A stretch of DNA of 64,000 nt. Source: Piscinibacter gummiphilus (GTDB lineage Bacteria; Pseudomonadota; Gammaproteobacteria; Burkholderiales; Burkholderiaceae_C). Location of the stretch: NCBI RefSeq assembly GCF_002116905.1, contig NZ_CP015118.1:2418001-2482000 (forward strand), in the 5' to 3' direction. Both the position numbers and the translations under genes were made by a program. The notes beneath the pieces are model-generated. The model ran no database searches. It was given only the letters and a program-made list of their open reading frames with translations, and had not been told where the DNA came from. Of the stretch, positions 43,439 to 51,458 are shown piece after piece (position 1 is the stretch's first letter; every line of letters begins with the position of its first letter).

Positions 43439-44179
43439 ATGCCCCGCACCCGCCAGACGCCCCCCGAGCCCTTGACCCCGCCCGTCGTGCTGCCCTGGGA
43501 GCCCCAGGAAGGCGAGGACGAGGAGGGGCGCATCTACCGCGCGGTGTTCGAGAGCGTGATGAACCAGCGGCTGCAGCCGGGCACGAAGCTGCCCGAGCAC
43601 CAGCTGTGCGAGCTGTTCGGCGTGAACCGGTCGGTGGTGCGCAAGGTGCTGCAGCGGCTCGCGCACGACCACATCGTGCAGCTGCGGCCCAACCGGGGCG
43701 CCATCGTCGCGATGCCGTCGATCGAGGAGACGCGCCAGATCTTCGAGGCGCGCCGCGGGCTCGAGGCGGTCATCGTGCGCCTGGCCGCCACGCGGGTCAC
43801 GAAGGCCGACGTGGCCGACCTGCGCCGGCGCCTGCAGGCCGAACACGAGGCCATGCACCGGGCCGACCAGCCCGCATGGGCGCGGCTCGCCAGTTCCTTC
43901 CACCTGAAGCTGGGCGAACTGTCGGGCAACCCGATCCTGCTGCGCTATCTCGCCGAGATGATCTCGCGCTGCTCGCTGATCGTCGCGCTGTACCAGCCGC
44001 CGGGCAACGCGTCGTGCGAACACGATGAACACGAGCGCATCGTCGACGCCATCGAACGCGGCGACGGCGATACGGCGGTCGCGCTGATGGACCAGCACCT
44101 CGGTGAACTGGAGCGCCATGTGGCCGTGCGCCCCGAAGCGCCCGAGCCGAGCCTGGCCGCGCTGCTGGGCCTCGGTTGA
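43439..44179 (+). CDS. GntR family regulator, FCD (FadR) subfamily
   Basis: 246 residues. The winged helix (about 25-90) has the recognition region LCELFGVNRSVVRKVLQRLAHD; the helical FCD effector domain follows, with likely metal-binding residues in SFHLKLGELSGN and HERIVDAIERGD. An ATG at 43376 that overlaps the amidase stop gives 21 more residues and would couple the genes; I prefer 43439 because the extension is unlike the family. It probably controls the amide island through the palindrome at 41116. Confidence 0.88.
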   Translation: MPRTRQTPPEPLTPPVVLPWEPQEGEDEEGRIYRAVFESVMNQRLQPGTKLPEHQLCELFGVNRSVVRKVLQRLAHDHIVQLRPNRGAIVAMPSIEETRQIFEARRGLEAVIVRLAATRVTKADVADLRRRLQAEHEAMHRADQPAWARLASSFHLKLGELSGNPILLRYLAEMISRCSLIVALYQPPGNASCEHDEHERIVDAIERGDGDTAVALMDQHLGELERHVAVRPEAPEPSLAALLGLG

Positions 44180-44183
44180 CCGG

Positions 44184-44777
44184 TCAGCGCGGGCGTTGCG
44201 CCACGGCGCGCACGAGTTCGCACGACGGCCCCACGAGGTCGTCGAGGGTCGCGTGGTTGCACTCGATGGCCTGCAGCACCAGTTCGTGGATGCCGCCCAC
44301 CACGGCCATCGCGAGCGCCGGCGTGAACTCGGCATGGGCGCCGGAGCTGGGACGTTCGGCCACCTGGAGGATGAACGCGGCGATCTCCTCGTGGACCCGG
44401 CGGCGCGCCGCCAGCCCCGGTGCACCCAGCGCGATGATGTCGATGAACAGCGTGCGCAGCAGCACCGGGCTCAGCGACAGGCAGCCCAGGTAGGCGCGCA
44501 TCGCGCCTTCGAGCTGGCCCTGCCACGAGTGGGCGGGGTCGATCGCGGTCTGCAGCACCTTCAATGCTTCGTGGCTGGCCGCGTCGTACAGCGCGATCAG
44601 GCAGTCGGACTTGGTGGCGTAGTGTTCGTAGAACGTGCGGCGCGACACGCTGGCTTCGCGCACGATGTCGGCGATGGTGGTGTCGGCGTACCCCTTCTCG
44701 GCCACCGCGCGGGCCATGCCTTCCAGCAGGCGGCGGCGGTGTTCCAGGGGTTCGGATTCGGAGACTCTGGCAAGCAT
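44184..44777 (-). CDS. TetR family transcriptional regulator
   Basis: 197 residues from ATG 44777. The N-terminal helix-turn-helix (about 15-60) reads AEKGYADTTIADIVREASVSRRTFYEHYATKSD; the remaining helices form the ligand domain. An upstream ATG at 44807 would place the start inside an operator, so the shorter form is preferred. It is divergent from a predicted metal-dependent hydrolase and two related palindromes lie between the genes, so it very probably controls that gene and itself. Confidence 0.9.
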   Translation of the reverse strand: MLARVSESEPLEHRRRLLEGMARAVAEKGYADTTIADIVREASVSRRTFYEHYATKSDCLIALYDAASHEALKVLQTAIDPAHSWQGQLEGAMRAYLGCLSLSPVLLRTLFIDIIALGAPGLAARRRVHEEIAAFILQVAERPSSGAHAEFTPALAMAVVGGIHELVLQAIECNHATLDDLVGPSCELVRAVAQRPR

Positions 44778-44789
44778 GGGGCTGGCGTT

Positions 44790-44805
44790 GGTACTTGACA
44801 GTACC
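44790..44805. promoter_or_regulatory. TetR operator O1
   Basis: A perfect palindrome GGTACT-TGAC-AGTACC. It contains a forward TTGACA (44795-44800), a good -35 element for the hydrolase gene, so repressor binding would block that promoter. Confidence 0.62.
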
Positions 44806-44834
44806 ATGGTTCGGTCACATCATCGGATCTCGTT

Positions 44835-44850
44835 GGTACGAAGGCGTACT
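44835..44850. promoter_or_regulatory. TetR operator O2
   Basis: GGTACG-AAGG-CGTACT, the same GGTAC-N6-GTAC form as O1, 45 bases away centre to centre and 28 bases before the hydrolase start. Confidence 0.55.
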
Positions 44851-44877
44851 GTCACATCCGGCATCAGGAGCCGAATC

Positions 44878-45693
44878 ATGACCGATCTGGTGGTCCGCCG
44901 CCTGCTCATCGACCTCGAAGCGCCGTTCGATCGCCACTGGTGCGGCGGCGATGCCTTCCTGTCCGCGTGGTTCAACGCGCTGTCGATGAGCTTTCCCGTC
45001 GGCGAGCAGTTCTTCATCGACTCGGTGCGCAACGGCCACAAGGCCCTGCCGCCCGATCGCCATGCTGCGCTGAAGGACGAGGTACAGGGGTTCGTGGGCC
45101 AGGAGGCCACGCACCGCCGCATCCATGCGCTGTTCAACGGGCACCTCGAGCGCCAGGGCTTCGTCAACGACTGGGGTCCGAAGGCGCTGGAGCGCATGAA
45201 GCTGCTGGAAGGCTTCGACGTGCGCCATCCGGTGGCCATCACCGCGGCCAACGAACACTTCACGGCCATCTTCGCCGACTGGCTGCTGGCCCATCCCGAG
45301 GTGTTCGGGAGCGCCGAGCCGCGGCTGCGCACGATGTGGCTGTGGCATGCCGCGGAGGAGTCGGAGCACAAGAGCACCGCGCTCGACGTCTATCGCGCGC
45401 TGGGTGGCGACGAAGGCTGGCGCCGCACCTGGTTCCGCCGCGTGACGATCATTTTCCTGACCGACACGGTGATCCAGACGGTGAAGAACCTGCGGCGCGA
45501 CGGCACGCTGTGGCGGTGGTCCACGTGGCGCAGCGCGGCGCGGCACCTGCTCGCGCGCGACGGCCTGCTGCGCGAGTCGTTCAAGCCGTGGCGCGCGTAC
45601 TTCCGCGAGGGCTTCCACCCGAACGACCTGCACAGCGACCTGGCCGAACGGTGGCTCGCGGACAACGCGAACGCGTACCGGCCGGTGAACTGA
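44878..45693 (+). CDS. Predicted metal-dependent hydrolase (PF10118-like)
   Basis: 271 residues. It is His/Glu-rich in the pattern of this family: FVGQEATHRRIHALFN near residue 75, AANEHFTAIFADWLL near 125 and WHAAEESEHKSTALDVY near 160, consistent with a di-metal four-helix bundle. Despite the family name, the fold resembles ferritin-like di-iron proteins and the reaction is not established. An AGGAG-like site (CAGGAGC) precedes the ATG. Control by the divergent TetR regulator suggests induction by a small hydrophobic compound. Confidence 0.78.
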   Translation: MTDLVVRRLLIDLEAPFDRHWCGGDAFLSAWFNALSMSFPVGEQFFIDSVRNGHKALPPDRHAALKDEVQGFVGQEATHRRIHALFNGHLERQGFVNDWGPKALERMKLLEGFDVRHPVAITAANEHFTAIFADWLLAHPEVFGSAEPRLRTMWLWHAAEESEHKSTALDVYRALGGDEGWRRTWFRRVTIIFLTDTVIQTVKNLRRDGTLWRWSTWRSAARHLLARDGLLRESFKPWRAYFREGFHPNDLHSDLAERWLADNANAYRPVN

Positions 45694-46734
45694 TCAGGGG
45701 GACGGCACGCCCAGCAGCTCGTGCAGGCGCGTGCTGGTGGTGGTGTACTGCAGCTGGATGCGCTGGTCCGGGTAGACGAGCGCCGCGATGCCGAACGAGG
45801 CGAGGGCCGCCTCGTGGAAGCCCGACAGGATCAGGCGCTTCTTGCCTGGGTAGGTGACCACGTCGCCCACCGCGAACACGCCCGGCACGCTGGTCTGGAA
45901 GGTGCCGGTGTCGACCACCACCTGCTTCTTCTCGAGCACCACGCCCCATTCGGCGAGCGGGCCCAGCTTGGGGCTCAGGCCCAGTCCCACGACCAGAAGG
46001 TCCAGCGGCAGGCGCAGCGTCTGCGCGTCGCCGTGGGTGATCTGCAGCGCGGCGAGGCGGCCATCGGCCGCTTCCTCGAGACCGGTGGGCTGGCCCGCGA
46101 CGAAGGTGAGGGCGCCGGACGCGATGCGTTCGCGCACATGCTCGATGGTGGCGGCCTCGGCCTGGAACACGTCGCGGCGGTGCAGCAGCGTGACGCTGCG
46201 GGCGCGGTGCGGGCCGGGTTCGCTCAGTGCGAGGGCGGCGTCGAGCGCGGCATCCACGCCTCCCGCCACCACCACGTCGCGGCCGGCGAACGGCTCCAGC
46301 GACCGCAGTCCGTGGAAGACCTGGGTGTCGAAGTGCCGCTCGAGGCCGGGAAGGGCGAGCCGGCGCGGCTGGAACGAGCCCACGCCGCCGGCGATGACCA
46401 CGGCCTTCGCGAGGAAGGTGGTGCCGGCGGAGGTGCCGACGAGCAGCCGGCCGTCGTCCTGCCGTTCGAGCGAGGCCACCTCCTGGCCCAGGTGCAGCTG
46501 CGGCTTGAAGGGCTCGACCTGCTTCAGCAGGTTGTCGACCAGCTCGCGCGCCGAACAGGCGGGGATGCCGGGGATGTCGTAGATGGGTTTGTCGGGGTAC
46601 AGCTCGATGAGCTGGCCGCCGGGGACGTGCAGTGAGTCGACGACGTGCGCGCCGATCTCGAGCAGGCCGAGTTCGAACACCTGGAAGAGGCCGGCGGGGC
46701 CGGCGCCGATGACGAGGGTGTCGGTTTCGATCAT
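45694..46734 (-). CDS. Ferredoxin/flavodoxin-NADP+ reductase, thioredoxin reductase-like type
   Basis: 346 residues with an FAD motif VIGAGPAGLFQVFEL at the N-terminus and a second nucleotide-binding stretch (DVVVAGGVDAALDAALAL) in the middle. No CxxC redox pair is seen, which separates it from thioredoxin reductase and fits the ferredoxin-NADP+ reductase group. It lies 75 bases downstream of the ferredoxin gene, in the same direction, with a 22-bp inverted repeat between them. Confidence 0.85.
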   Translation of the reverse strand: MIETDTLVIGAGPAGLFQVFELGLLEIGAHVVDSLHVPGGQLIELYPDKPIYDIPGIPACSARELVDNLLKQVEPFKPQLHLGQEVASLERQDDGRLLVGTSAGTTFLAKAVVIAGGVGSFQPRRLALPGLERHFDTQVFHGLRSLEPFAGRDVVVAGGVDAALDAALALSEPGPHRARSVTLLHRRDVFQAEAATIEHVRERIASGALTFVAGQPTGLEEAADGRLAALQITHGDAQTLRLPLDLLVVGLGLSPKLGPLAEWGVVLEKKQVVVDTGTFQTSVPGVFAVGDVVTYPGKKRLILSGFHEAALASFGIAALVYPDQRIQLQYTTTSTRLHELLGVPSP

Positions 46735-46740
46735 TCGCTG

Positions 46741-46804
46741 GTCATCCCGGCGAAGGCCGGGATCTTGTGCGGAGGCCCGGGGTCCCGGCCTTCGCCGGGA
46801 TGAC
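46741..46804. repeat. REP-like inverted repeat
   Basis: Two exactly complementary 22-base arms (46741-46762 and 46783-46804) around a 20-base spacer. Each arm is itself partly palindromic (CCCGGCGAAGGCCGGG). It resembles dispersed repetitive palindromes of GC-rich Proteobacteria and fills nearly the whole gap between the ferredoxin and reductase genes. It may stabilise or end the ferredoxin transcript. Confidence 0.7.
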
Positions 46805-46809
46805 GTGCT

Positions 46810-47133
46810 TTATTTGATCAGCTCGGACAGCTTGCCCGTGCGATCTTTCCACTCGTCCGCGTCGGGCAGCGCCGCCTTGCGCTTCGTGATGCTCGGCCAA
46901 CCCTTGGCGAGGTCGGCGTTGATCTTGATCATGTGCTGCTGGTCACCCGGCACATCCTCCTCCGGCATGATCGCGTTGGCGGGGCACTCGGGGATGCACA
47001 CCGCGCAGTCGATGCACTCGTCGGGATCGATCGCGAGGAAGTTCGGACCTTCGCGGAAACAATCGACGGGGCACACGTCCACACAGTCGGTGTATTTGCA
47101 CTGGATGCAGGCTTCGGTGACGACGTGGGTCAT
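46810..47133 (-). CDS. fdxA: Ferredoxin FdxA, 7Fe type
   Basis: 107 residues. The N-terminal cluster region has CIQCKYTDCVDVCP and the second has CIDCAVCIPECP, the cysteine pattern of [3Fe-4S][4Fe-4S] ferredoxins of the FdxA type, with the usual C-terminal extension (WPSITKRKAALPDAD). It carries electrons in the cytoplasm. It lies 56 bases downstream of cobA in the same direction, so it may serve the ferredoxin-dependent sulfite reduction encoded upstream. Confidence 0.94.
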   Translation of the reverse strand: MTHVVTEACIQCKYTDCVDVCPVDCFREGPNFLAIDPDECIDCAVCIPECPANAIMPEEDVPGDQQHMIKINADLAKGWPSITKRKAALPDADEWKDRTGKLSELIK

Positions 47134-47189
47134 GGCTGGATGCTGGTTTGAACTTCGAATGGGGTTCGCGCGGAGCGAAACCGTTGATT

Positions 47190-47933
47190 TTAGCCCTTTG
47201 CCGGGGCGTTTGCGCCTCCGGGGAGGATGGGCGAGGGGTCGAGCGGCGCGGCACCCGCGCCCACGACCACGACGGCCGGGCGGTCTTCGTGCACCGGACC
47301 GGCGTCGCCCAGCGTGGCCACGGTGTGGTCGCTGTGGCGGCTGTCGGGCCAGCCGGCCTTCGAGACGATGCTGACCGGCGTGTCGCCCGGCCAGCCGGCC
47401 GCCATCAGCCGGGTCGACAGCGCGGCGAGCTGCTTGCCCGCCATGTAGAAGACCTCGGTGTCGGCCGTGCGGGTGGCGTTCATGTCCCCCGTGCGGGTCA
47501 TCGCGGTGGTGAGGCTCAGGCTGCGCCCCTCGCCGCGGCGGGTGAGGGGGCGCGCGGCCGCAGCGGCCGCGGCCAGCGCCGACGTCACGCCGGGCACGAC
47601 CTCGCAGGGGATGCCGGCCTTCGCCAGCGCCTCGAGTTCCTCTTCCAGGCGGCCGAAGATGCTGGGGTCACCACCTTTCAAGCGCACGACGAGCGTGTGC
47701 TCCTGGGCGTACCGCACCAGCAGGTCGTTGATCTCGGCCTGGTCCATGCTGTCGGGCCGGAAGCCCCGCTTGCCGACGTGGAACCACGTGGCCTTCGGGG
47801 CGAGGTCCTGCAGCGCCGGGTCGGTCAGCGCGTCATACAGCACCACGTCGGCGGCGGCGAGACGCTGCGCGCCGCGCACCGTGATGAGGTCGGCCGCACC
47901 CGGGCCCGCACCGATGAAGACGACGCTTCCCAT
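47190..47933 (-). CDS. cobA: Uroporphyrinogen-III C-methyltransferase
   Basis: 247 residues of the SAM-dependent tetrapyrrole methylase fold, with VFIGAGPGAADLITVRG at the N-terminus, VVRLKGGDPSIFGR near residue 85 and VVPGVTSALAAAAAA near residue 118. It makes precorrin-2, the first step to siroheme, which CysI requires. It is the last gene of the sulfur operon, 7 bases after cysN. The dehydrogenase and ferrochelatase part of CysG is not fused here. Confidence 0.92.
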   Translation of the reverse strand: MGSVVFIGAGPGAADLITVRGAQRLAAADVVLYDALTDPALQDLAPKATWFHVGKRGFRPDSMDQAEINDLLVRYAQEHTLVVRLKGGDPSIFGRLEEELEALAKAGIPCEVVPGVTSALAAAAAAARPLTRRGEGRSLSLTTAMTRTGDMNATRTADTEVFYMAGKQLAALSTRLMAAGWPGDTPVSIVSKAGWPDSRHSDHTVATLGDAGPVHEDRPAVVVVGAGAAPLDPSPILPGGANAPAKG

Positions 47934-47940
47934 GGTGGCC

Positions 47941-49248
47941 TCAGGCCGCGCCCTTCACGAGCAGCGCGCCGCTCGTGCGGTTGCTGGCCGGGTCGACGAT
48001 GATCAGCGCACCGCCTACGCGGTTCTGGCCGTAGGCCTCGACCGGCAGGGCCTGCTGCGTCTCGATCACGACCTGGCCGATCTCGTTGACGGCCAGCTCG
48101 TGCGCGTCGATCTTGTCGAGCGTGTGGATGTCCAGGCGGCTCTCGATGCTGGCGATGCGCGCCTGCACCCAGCGGTTGCCGTGGCGCACCCAGTACTTGC
48201 GGCCGACGACGGCGGGTTCGGTGTCGAGCCAGGCGAGCGTGGCGCTGAAGCGTTGCGTCTCCTTGACCGAGCCGGGCGTGCCGATCCAGTCGCCACGGGA
48301 CACGTCGAGCTGGCGGTCGAGCACGACCCCGGCCGACTGGCCGGCGGTCACGACGTCGACCACGGACCCGGCGAGGCGCACCTCGGCCACGACGGCCTCC
48401 TGGCCGCTCGGGAACAGCTGGACCTTGTCGCCCGCCTTGACCTGTCCGTGGGCGATGCGGCCCCACAGCGTGCGCGGCTGGTTGCCGGTGCCTTCGCCTT
48501 CGCGGGCGACGTACTGCACGGGGATCAGCAGGTCGCCGTCCTTGCGCTCCTGCAGCGCGGGCAGGCTCTCCAGCACCTGCAGCAGCGACGGGCCGTCGTA
48601 CCAGTCGGCGTCGAGCGGCTGCGTCACGTTGTCGCCGCGCAGTGCCGAGACCGGGATCACGCCCGCGACCTCGATGCCCGCGTGTTTCGCGAAGGCCAGC
48701 AGCGCGTCGCGCGTGGTGTTGAAGGCGAGGGCGGGGTCTTCCACCGCGTCGAGCTTGTTGACCGCGAAGACGATGCTGGGCACGCGCAGCAGGTGGGCCA
48801 GCAGTGCATGGCGGCGGGTCTGCGGCAGCAGCACCACCGGCTTGGCCGTCACGTCGATCTTCGTGATGTCGACGAGCACCACGGCGGCATCGCTGCCGGC
48901 CGCGGCCGTGACCATGTTGCGCGTGTACTGCTCATGGCCGGGGGCGTCGGCGATGATGAACTTGCGCTGCTTCGTGGCGAAGTAGCGGTAGGCCACGTCG
49001 ATCGTGATGCCCTGTTCGCGTTCGGCTTCGAGGCCGTCGGTGAGCAGCGACAGGTCGATCGGGGCGCCGGCGGCGCGCTTCTCGAGCGTGTCGAGCTGGT
49101 CGGCCAGGATGGCGCGGCTGTCGAACAGCAGGCGGCCGATCAGCGTGCTCTTGCCGTCGTCGACGCTGCCGGCCGTCAGGAAGCGCAGGGCGCGGTGGTC
49201 TTTCACGGCGGGGGCCGCGGCAAGGACTGCGGCGTGGGGGGCGGTCAT
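47941..49248 (-). CDS. cysN: Sulfate adenylyltransferase subunit 1 (GTPase)
   Basis: 435 residues of the elongation-factor-like GTPase family: G1 AGSVDDGKSTLIGRLL near residue 27, G3 DAPGHEQYTRNM, G4 NKLDAV, followed by two beta-barrel domains. GTP hydrolysis drives APS formation by CysD. There is no C-terminal APS kinase domain, which agrees with direct APS reduction by CysH. The start overlaps the cysD stop by one base. Confidence 0.95.
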   Translation of the reverse strand: MTAPHAAVLAAAPAVKDHRALRFLTAGSVDDGKSTLIGRLLFDSRAILADQLDTLEKRAAGAPIDLSLLTDGLEAEREQGITIDVAYRYFATKQRKFIIADAPGHEQYTRNMVTAAAGSDAAVVLVDITKIDVTAKPVVLLPQTRRHALLAHLLRVPSIVFAVNKLDAVEDPALAFNTTRDALLAFAKHAGIEVAGVIPVSALRGDNVTQPLDADWYDGPSLLQVLESLPALQERKDGDLLIPVQYVAREGEGTGNQPRTLWGRIAHGQVKAGDKVQLFPSGQEAVVAEVRLAGSVVDVVTAGQSAGVVLDRQLDVSRGDWIGTPGSVKETQRFSATLAWLDTEPAVVGRKYWVRHGNRWVQARIASIESRLDIHTLDKIDAHELAVNEIGQVVIETQQALPVEAYGQNRVGGALIIVDPASNRTSGALLVKGAA

Positions 49249-50207
49249 CAGAAATACCCTTCTTTCTTGCGGCGTTCCATCGAGGCGTCGGAGGTGCGGT
49301 CGTCCATGCGGGTGGCCCCGCGTTCGCTGACCGTGACCTTCAGCGTCTCGGCGACGATGTCGGTGGCGTTGGCGGCCGGGCTCTCGACCGGGCAGGTGCA
49401 GGTCATGTCACCCACGGTGCGGAAGCGCACCTCGGCGGTCTCGACCGTTTCACCGGCCTCGGGCGGCGTCACCTCGGTGAGCGGCACGAGCAGGCCCTTG
49501 CGGCGGATGACCTGGCGCTGGTGCGCGAAGTACAGGCTCGGCAGGGGGATGTTCTCGCGGGCGAGGTACAGCCACACGTCGAGCTCGGTCCAGTTGCTGA
49601 TGGGGAACGCGCGCATGTGCTCGCCCGGCTTGATGCGGGTGTTGAACAGCGTCCACAGTTCGGGGCGCTGCTCCTTCGGCTGCCATTGGCCGAAGCTGTC
49701 ACGGTGCGAGAAGATGCGCTCCTTCGCGCGGGCCTTCTCCTCGTCGCGGCGGGCGCCGCCCAGCAGCACGTCGAAGCGGTGTTCCTCGATGGCTTCCAGC
49801 AGGGCCACGGTCTGGTGGCCGTTGCGCGATTCGAGGGGGTGCGACAGGCGCACGGTGCCGCGCTTGATGGAGTCTTCGAGGTGGCCCACCACGAGACGTT
49901 CGCCCATCTCGGCCACGCGGCGATCACGGAACTCGATCACTTCGGGGAAGTTGTGGCCGGTGTCCACGTGCAGCAGCGGGAAGGGCAGGCGGCCCTTGAA
50001 CTCGCCGTCGGCGCCGCGGTTCTTGAAGGCCTTCTCGGCCAGGCGCAGCACCACGCAGGAGTCCTTGCCGCCCGAGAACAGCAGCGCGGGGCGCTCGAAC
50101 GCGGCGACGGTCTCGCGCAGGATGAAGATGGCCTCTTCCTCGAGCCAGTCGAGGTGAGTGTGGTCGAGCTCGGGCAGCAGTTGCTCCACGGTCAGCGGGG
50201 CGTTCAT
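49248..50207 (-). CDS. cysD: Sulfate adenylyltransferase subunit 2
   Basis: 319 residues of the PP-loop pyrophosphatase fold; the PP motif is ALLFSGGKDSCVVLRLAEKA near residue 42, and the C-terminal GDMTCTCPVESPA and RKKEGYF blocks are those of CysD. It adenylylates sulfate with ATP to give APS. The ATG at 50207 overlaps the cysH stop as ATGA. Confidence 0.96.
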   Translation of the reverse strand: MNAPLTVEQLLPELDHTHLDWLEEEAIFILRETVAAFERPALLFSGGKDSCVVLRLAEKAFKNRGADGEFKGRLPFPLLHVDTGHNFPEVIEFRDRRVAEMGERLVVGHLEDSIKRGTVRLSHPLESRNGHQTVALLEAIEEHRFDVLLGGARRDEEKARAKERIFSHRDSFGQWQPKEQRPELWTLFNTRIKPGEHMRAFPISNWTELDVWLYLARENIPLPSLYFAHQRQVIRRKGLLVPLTEVTPPEAGETVETAEVRFRTVGDMTCTCPVESPAANATDIVAETLKVTVSERGATRMDDRTSDASMERRKKEGYF

Positions 50208-50965
50208 GGACGGTCTCCAATCAGGGAAGAAACGACGGGCTCCTCGGCCGCGTCGTCGTGGACGTGCAGGCCGCACTCCTTGGCTTTCTCGTCCTCCCAC
50301 CACCAGCGGCCGGCGCGGAAGTCCTCGCCGACGGCGATGGCGCGCGTGCAGGGCTCGCAGCCGATGCTCGGCATGAACTCGTCGTGCAGCGGGTTGTAGG
50401 GGACGTTGTTCAACGCGATGTAGTGCCAGACGTCGTTCCACGTCCAGTCGGCCAGCGGGTTGTACTTGACGCGGCCCTTGTCGTCGGGTTCGACGAAAGG
50501 CACGTCGCCGCGGTTGTTCGATTGCTCGCGGCGCAGGCCGGTGACCCACGCCGTGCGGCCGTTGAGCATGCGCGACAGGGGTTCCAGCTTGCGGATGCCG
50601 CAGCAGCCCTTGCGCAGGTCGAGGCTCTCGTACATCGCCTTTTCCCCGTACGACTTGACGAAGTGGATCACGGCGTCGGCCTCGGGGCGGTACACCTCCA
50701 CCGGCAGCTTGAAGTGTTCCTCGATGCGCGGGATGAGCGCGGAGGTCTGCGCATGCAGTTTGCCCGTCTCGAGCGTGCCGAGGGCGATGGCGATCTTGTG
50801 GCGGGCGATCAGGTCGGTGACGACCATGTCTTCGGCGCCGAGGCTCGTGGCCTGCACAACCGTCCCCGCGTGGTCGCGGGCGGCTGCCTGGAGCACCGAG
50901 ACGGCGTGGGCCACGCGGTCGTCGAAGCCCTTGGTGGCGCGGTCGTAGAGGGCGATGGCGGTCAT
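50204..50965 (-). CDS. cysH: Adenylyl-sulfate (APS) reductase, iron-sulfur type
   Basis: 253 residues. Two cysteine pairs, KGCCGIRKLEPL near residue 135 and GCEPCTRAI near residue 220, bind a 4Fe-4S cluster and mark the APS-using branch rather than PAPS reductase. It reduces APS to sulfite with thioredoxin or glutathione-linked donors. The ATG at 50965 follows the DUF934 stop by one base. The absence of an APS kinase gene in the operon agrees. Confidence 0.93.
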   Translation of the reverse strand: MTAIALYDRATKGFDDRVAHAVSVLQAAARDHAGTVVQATSLGAEDMVVTDLIARHKIAIALGTLETGKLHAQTSALIPRIEEHFKLPVEVYRPEADAVIHFVKSYGEKAMYESLDLRKGCCGIRKLEPLSRMLNGRTAWVTGLRREQSNNRGDVPFVEPDDKGRVKYNPLADWTWNDVWHYIALNNVPYNPLHDEFMPSIGCEPCTRAIAVGEDFRAGRWWWEDEKAKECGLHVHDDAAEEPVVSSLIGDRP

Positions 50966-50966
50966 G

Positions 50967-51455
50967 TCAGCTCCGGGCGAACACGGGGTGGTTGTCCTCG
51001 ACGTCGCCCTGGTAGTGGCCGGCGTTGTCGAAGAAGTGCAGCGCACGTTCGGCGTGTTCCTTGATCTGGTCGCCGCGCAGCACGACGGCATCGAAGCCGG
51101 TGCGCTTGAGCAGCGGCATCATGTCGACGAGCACTTCACCGGTGGCGCGGATCTCGCCCTGGAACTTGTAGCGCGAGCGCAGGATGCGGGCCTGGCTGTA
51201 GGCGCGGCCGTCGACCCACTTCGGGAAGTGCAGCGCGACGAGCGAGAGCTGGGGCAGGTCGTCCTTCAGCGATTCGATCTCCTCGGCGTTGTCGAACGAG
51301 ACGCCGACCGGCATGTCCTTCGGCCAGTGGGCGCGCACGGCGTGCCACTGCATGTAGGTCAGCAGGCTGTGCGGGGCCGGGGTGAGCGTCACCATGGGGC
51401 CGTCCTCGCCCGTGATGGTGTGCCATTGGTCGTGGTGGGTGTCGATGAACTTCAT
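50967..51455 (-). CDS. DUF934 protein of the sulfite reductase operon
   Basis: 162 residues, beta-rich, with the family core FDNAEEIESLKDDLPQLSLVALHFPKWVDGRAYSQARILR. DUF934 genes lie beside cysI in many Proteobacteria that have no CysJ and may help sulfite reductase or its electron supply; the biochemical role is not established. It sits between cysI (3 bases) and cysH (1 base). Confidence 0.9.
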   Translation of the reverse strand: MKFIDTHHDQWHTITGEDGPMVTLTPAPHSLLTYMQWHAVRAHWPKDMPVGVSFDNAEEIESLKDDLPQLSLVALHFPKWVDGRAYSQARILRSRYKFQGEIRATGEVLVDMMPLLKRTGFDAVVLRGDQIKEHAERALHFFDNAGHYQGDVEDNHPVFARS

Positions 51456-51458
51456 GGG

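Noticed and set aside
44778..44807. ATG at 44807 as the TetR start
   Set aside because: It would put the first codons inside the palindromic operator; ATG 44777 gives the usual N-terminus.
46741..46804. Inverted repeat as an insertion sequence end pair
   Set aside because: The arms are only 20 bases apart and enclose no gene; a REP-like element explains it better.
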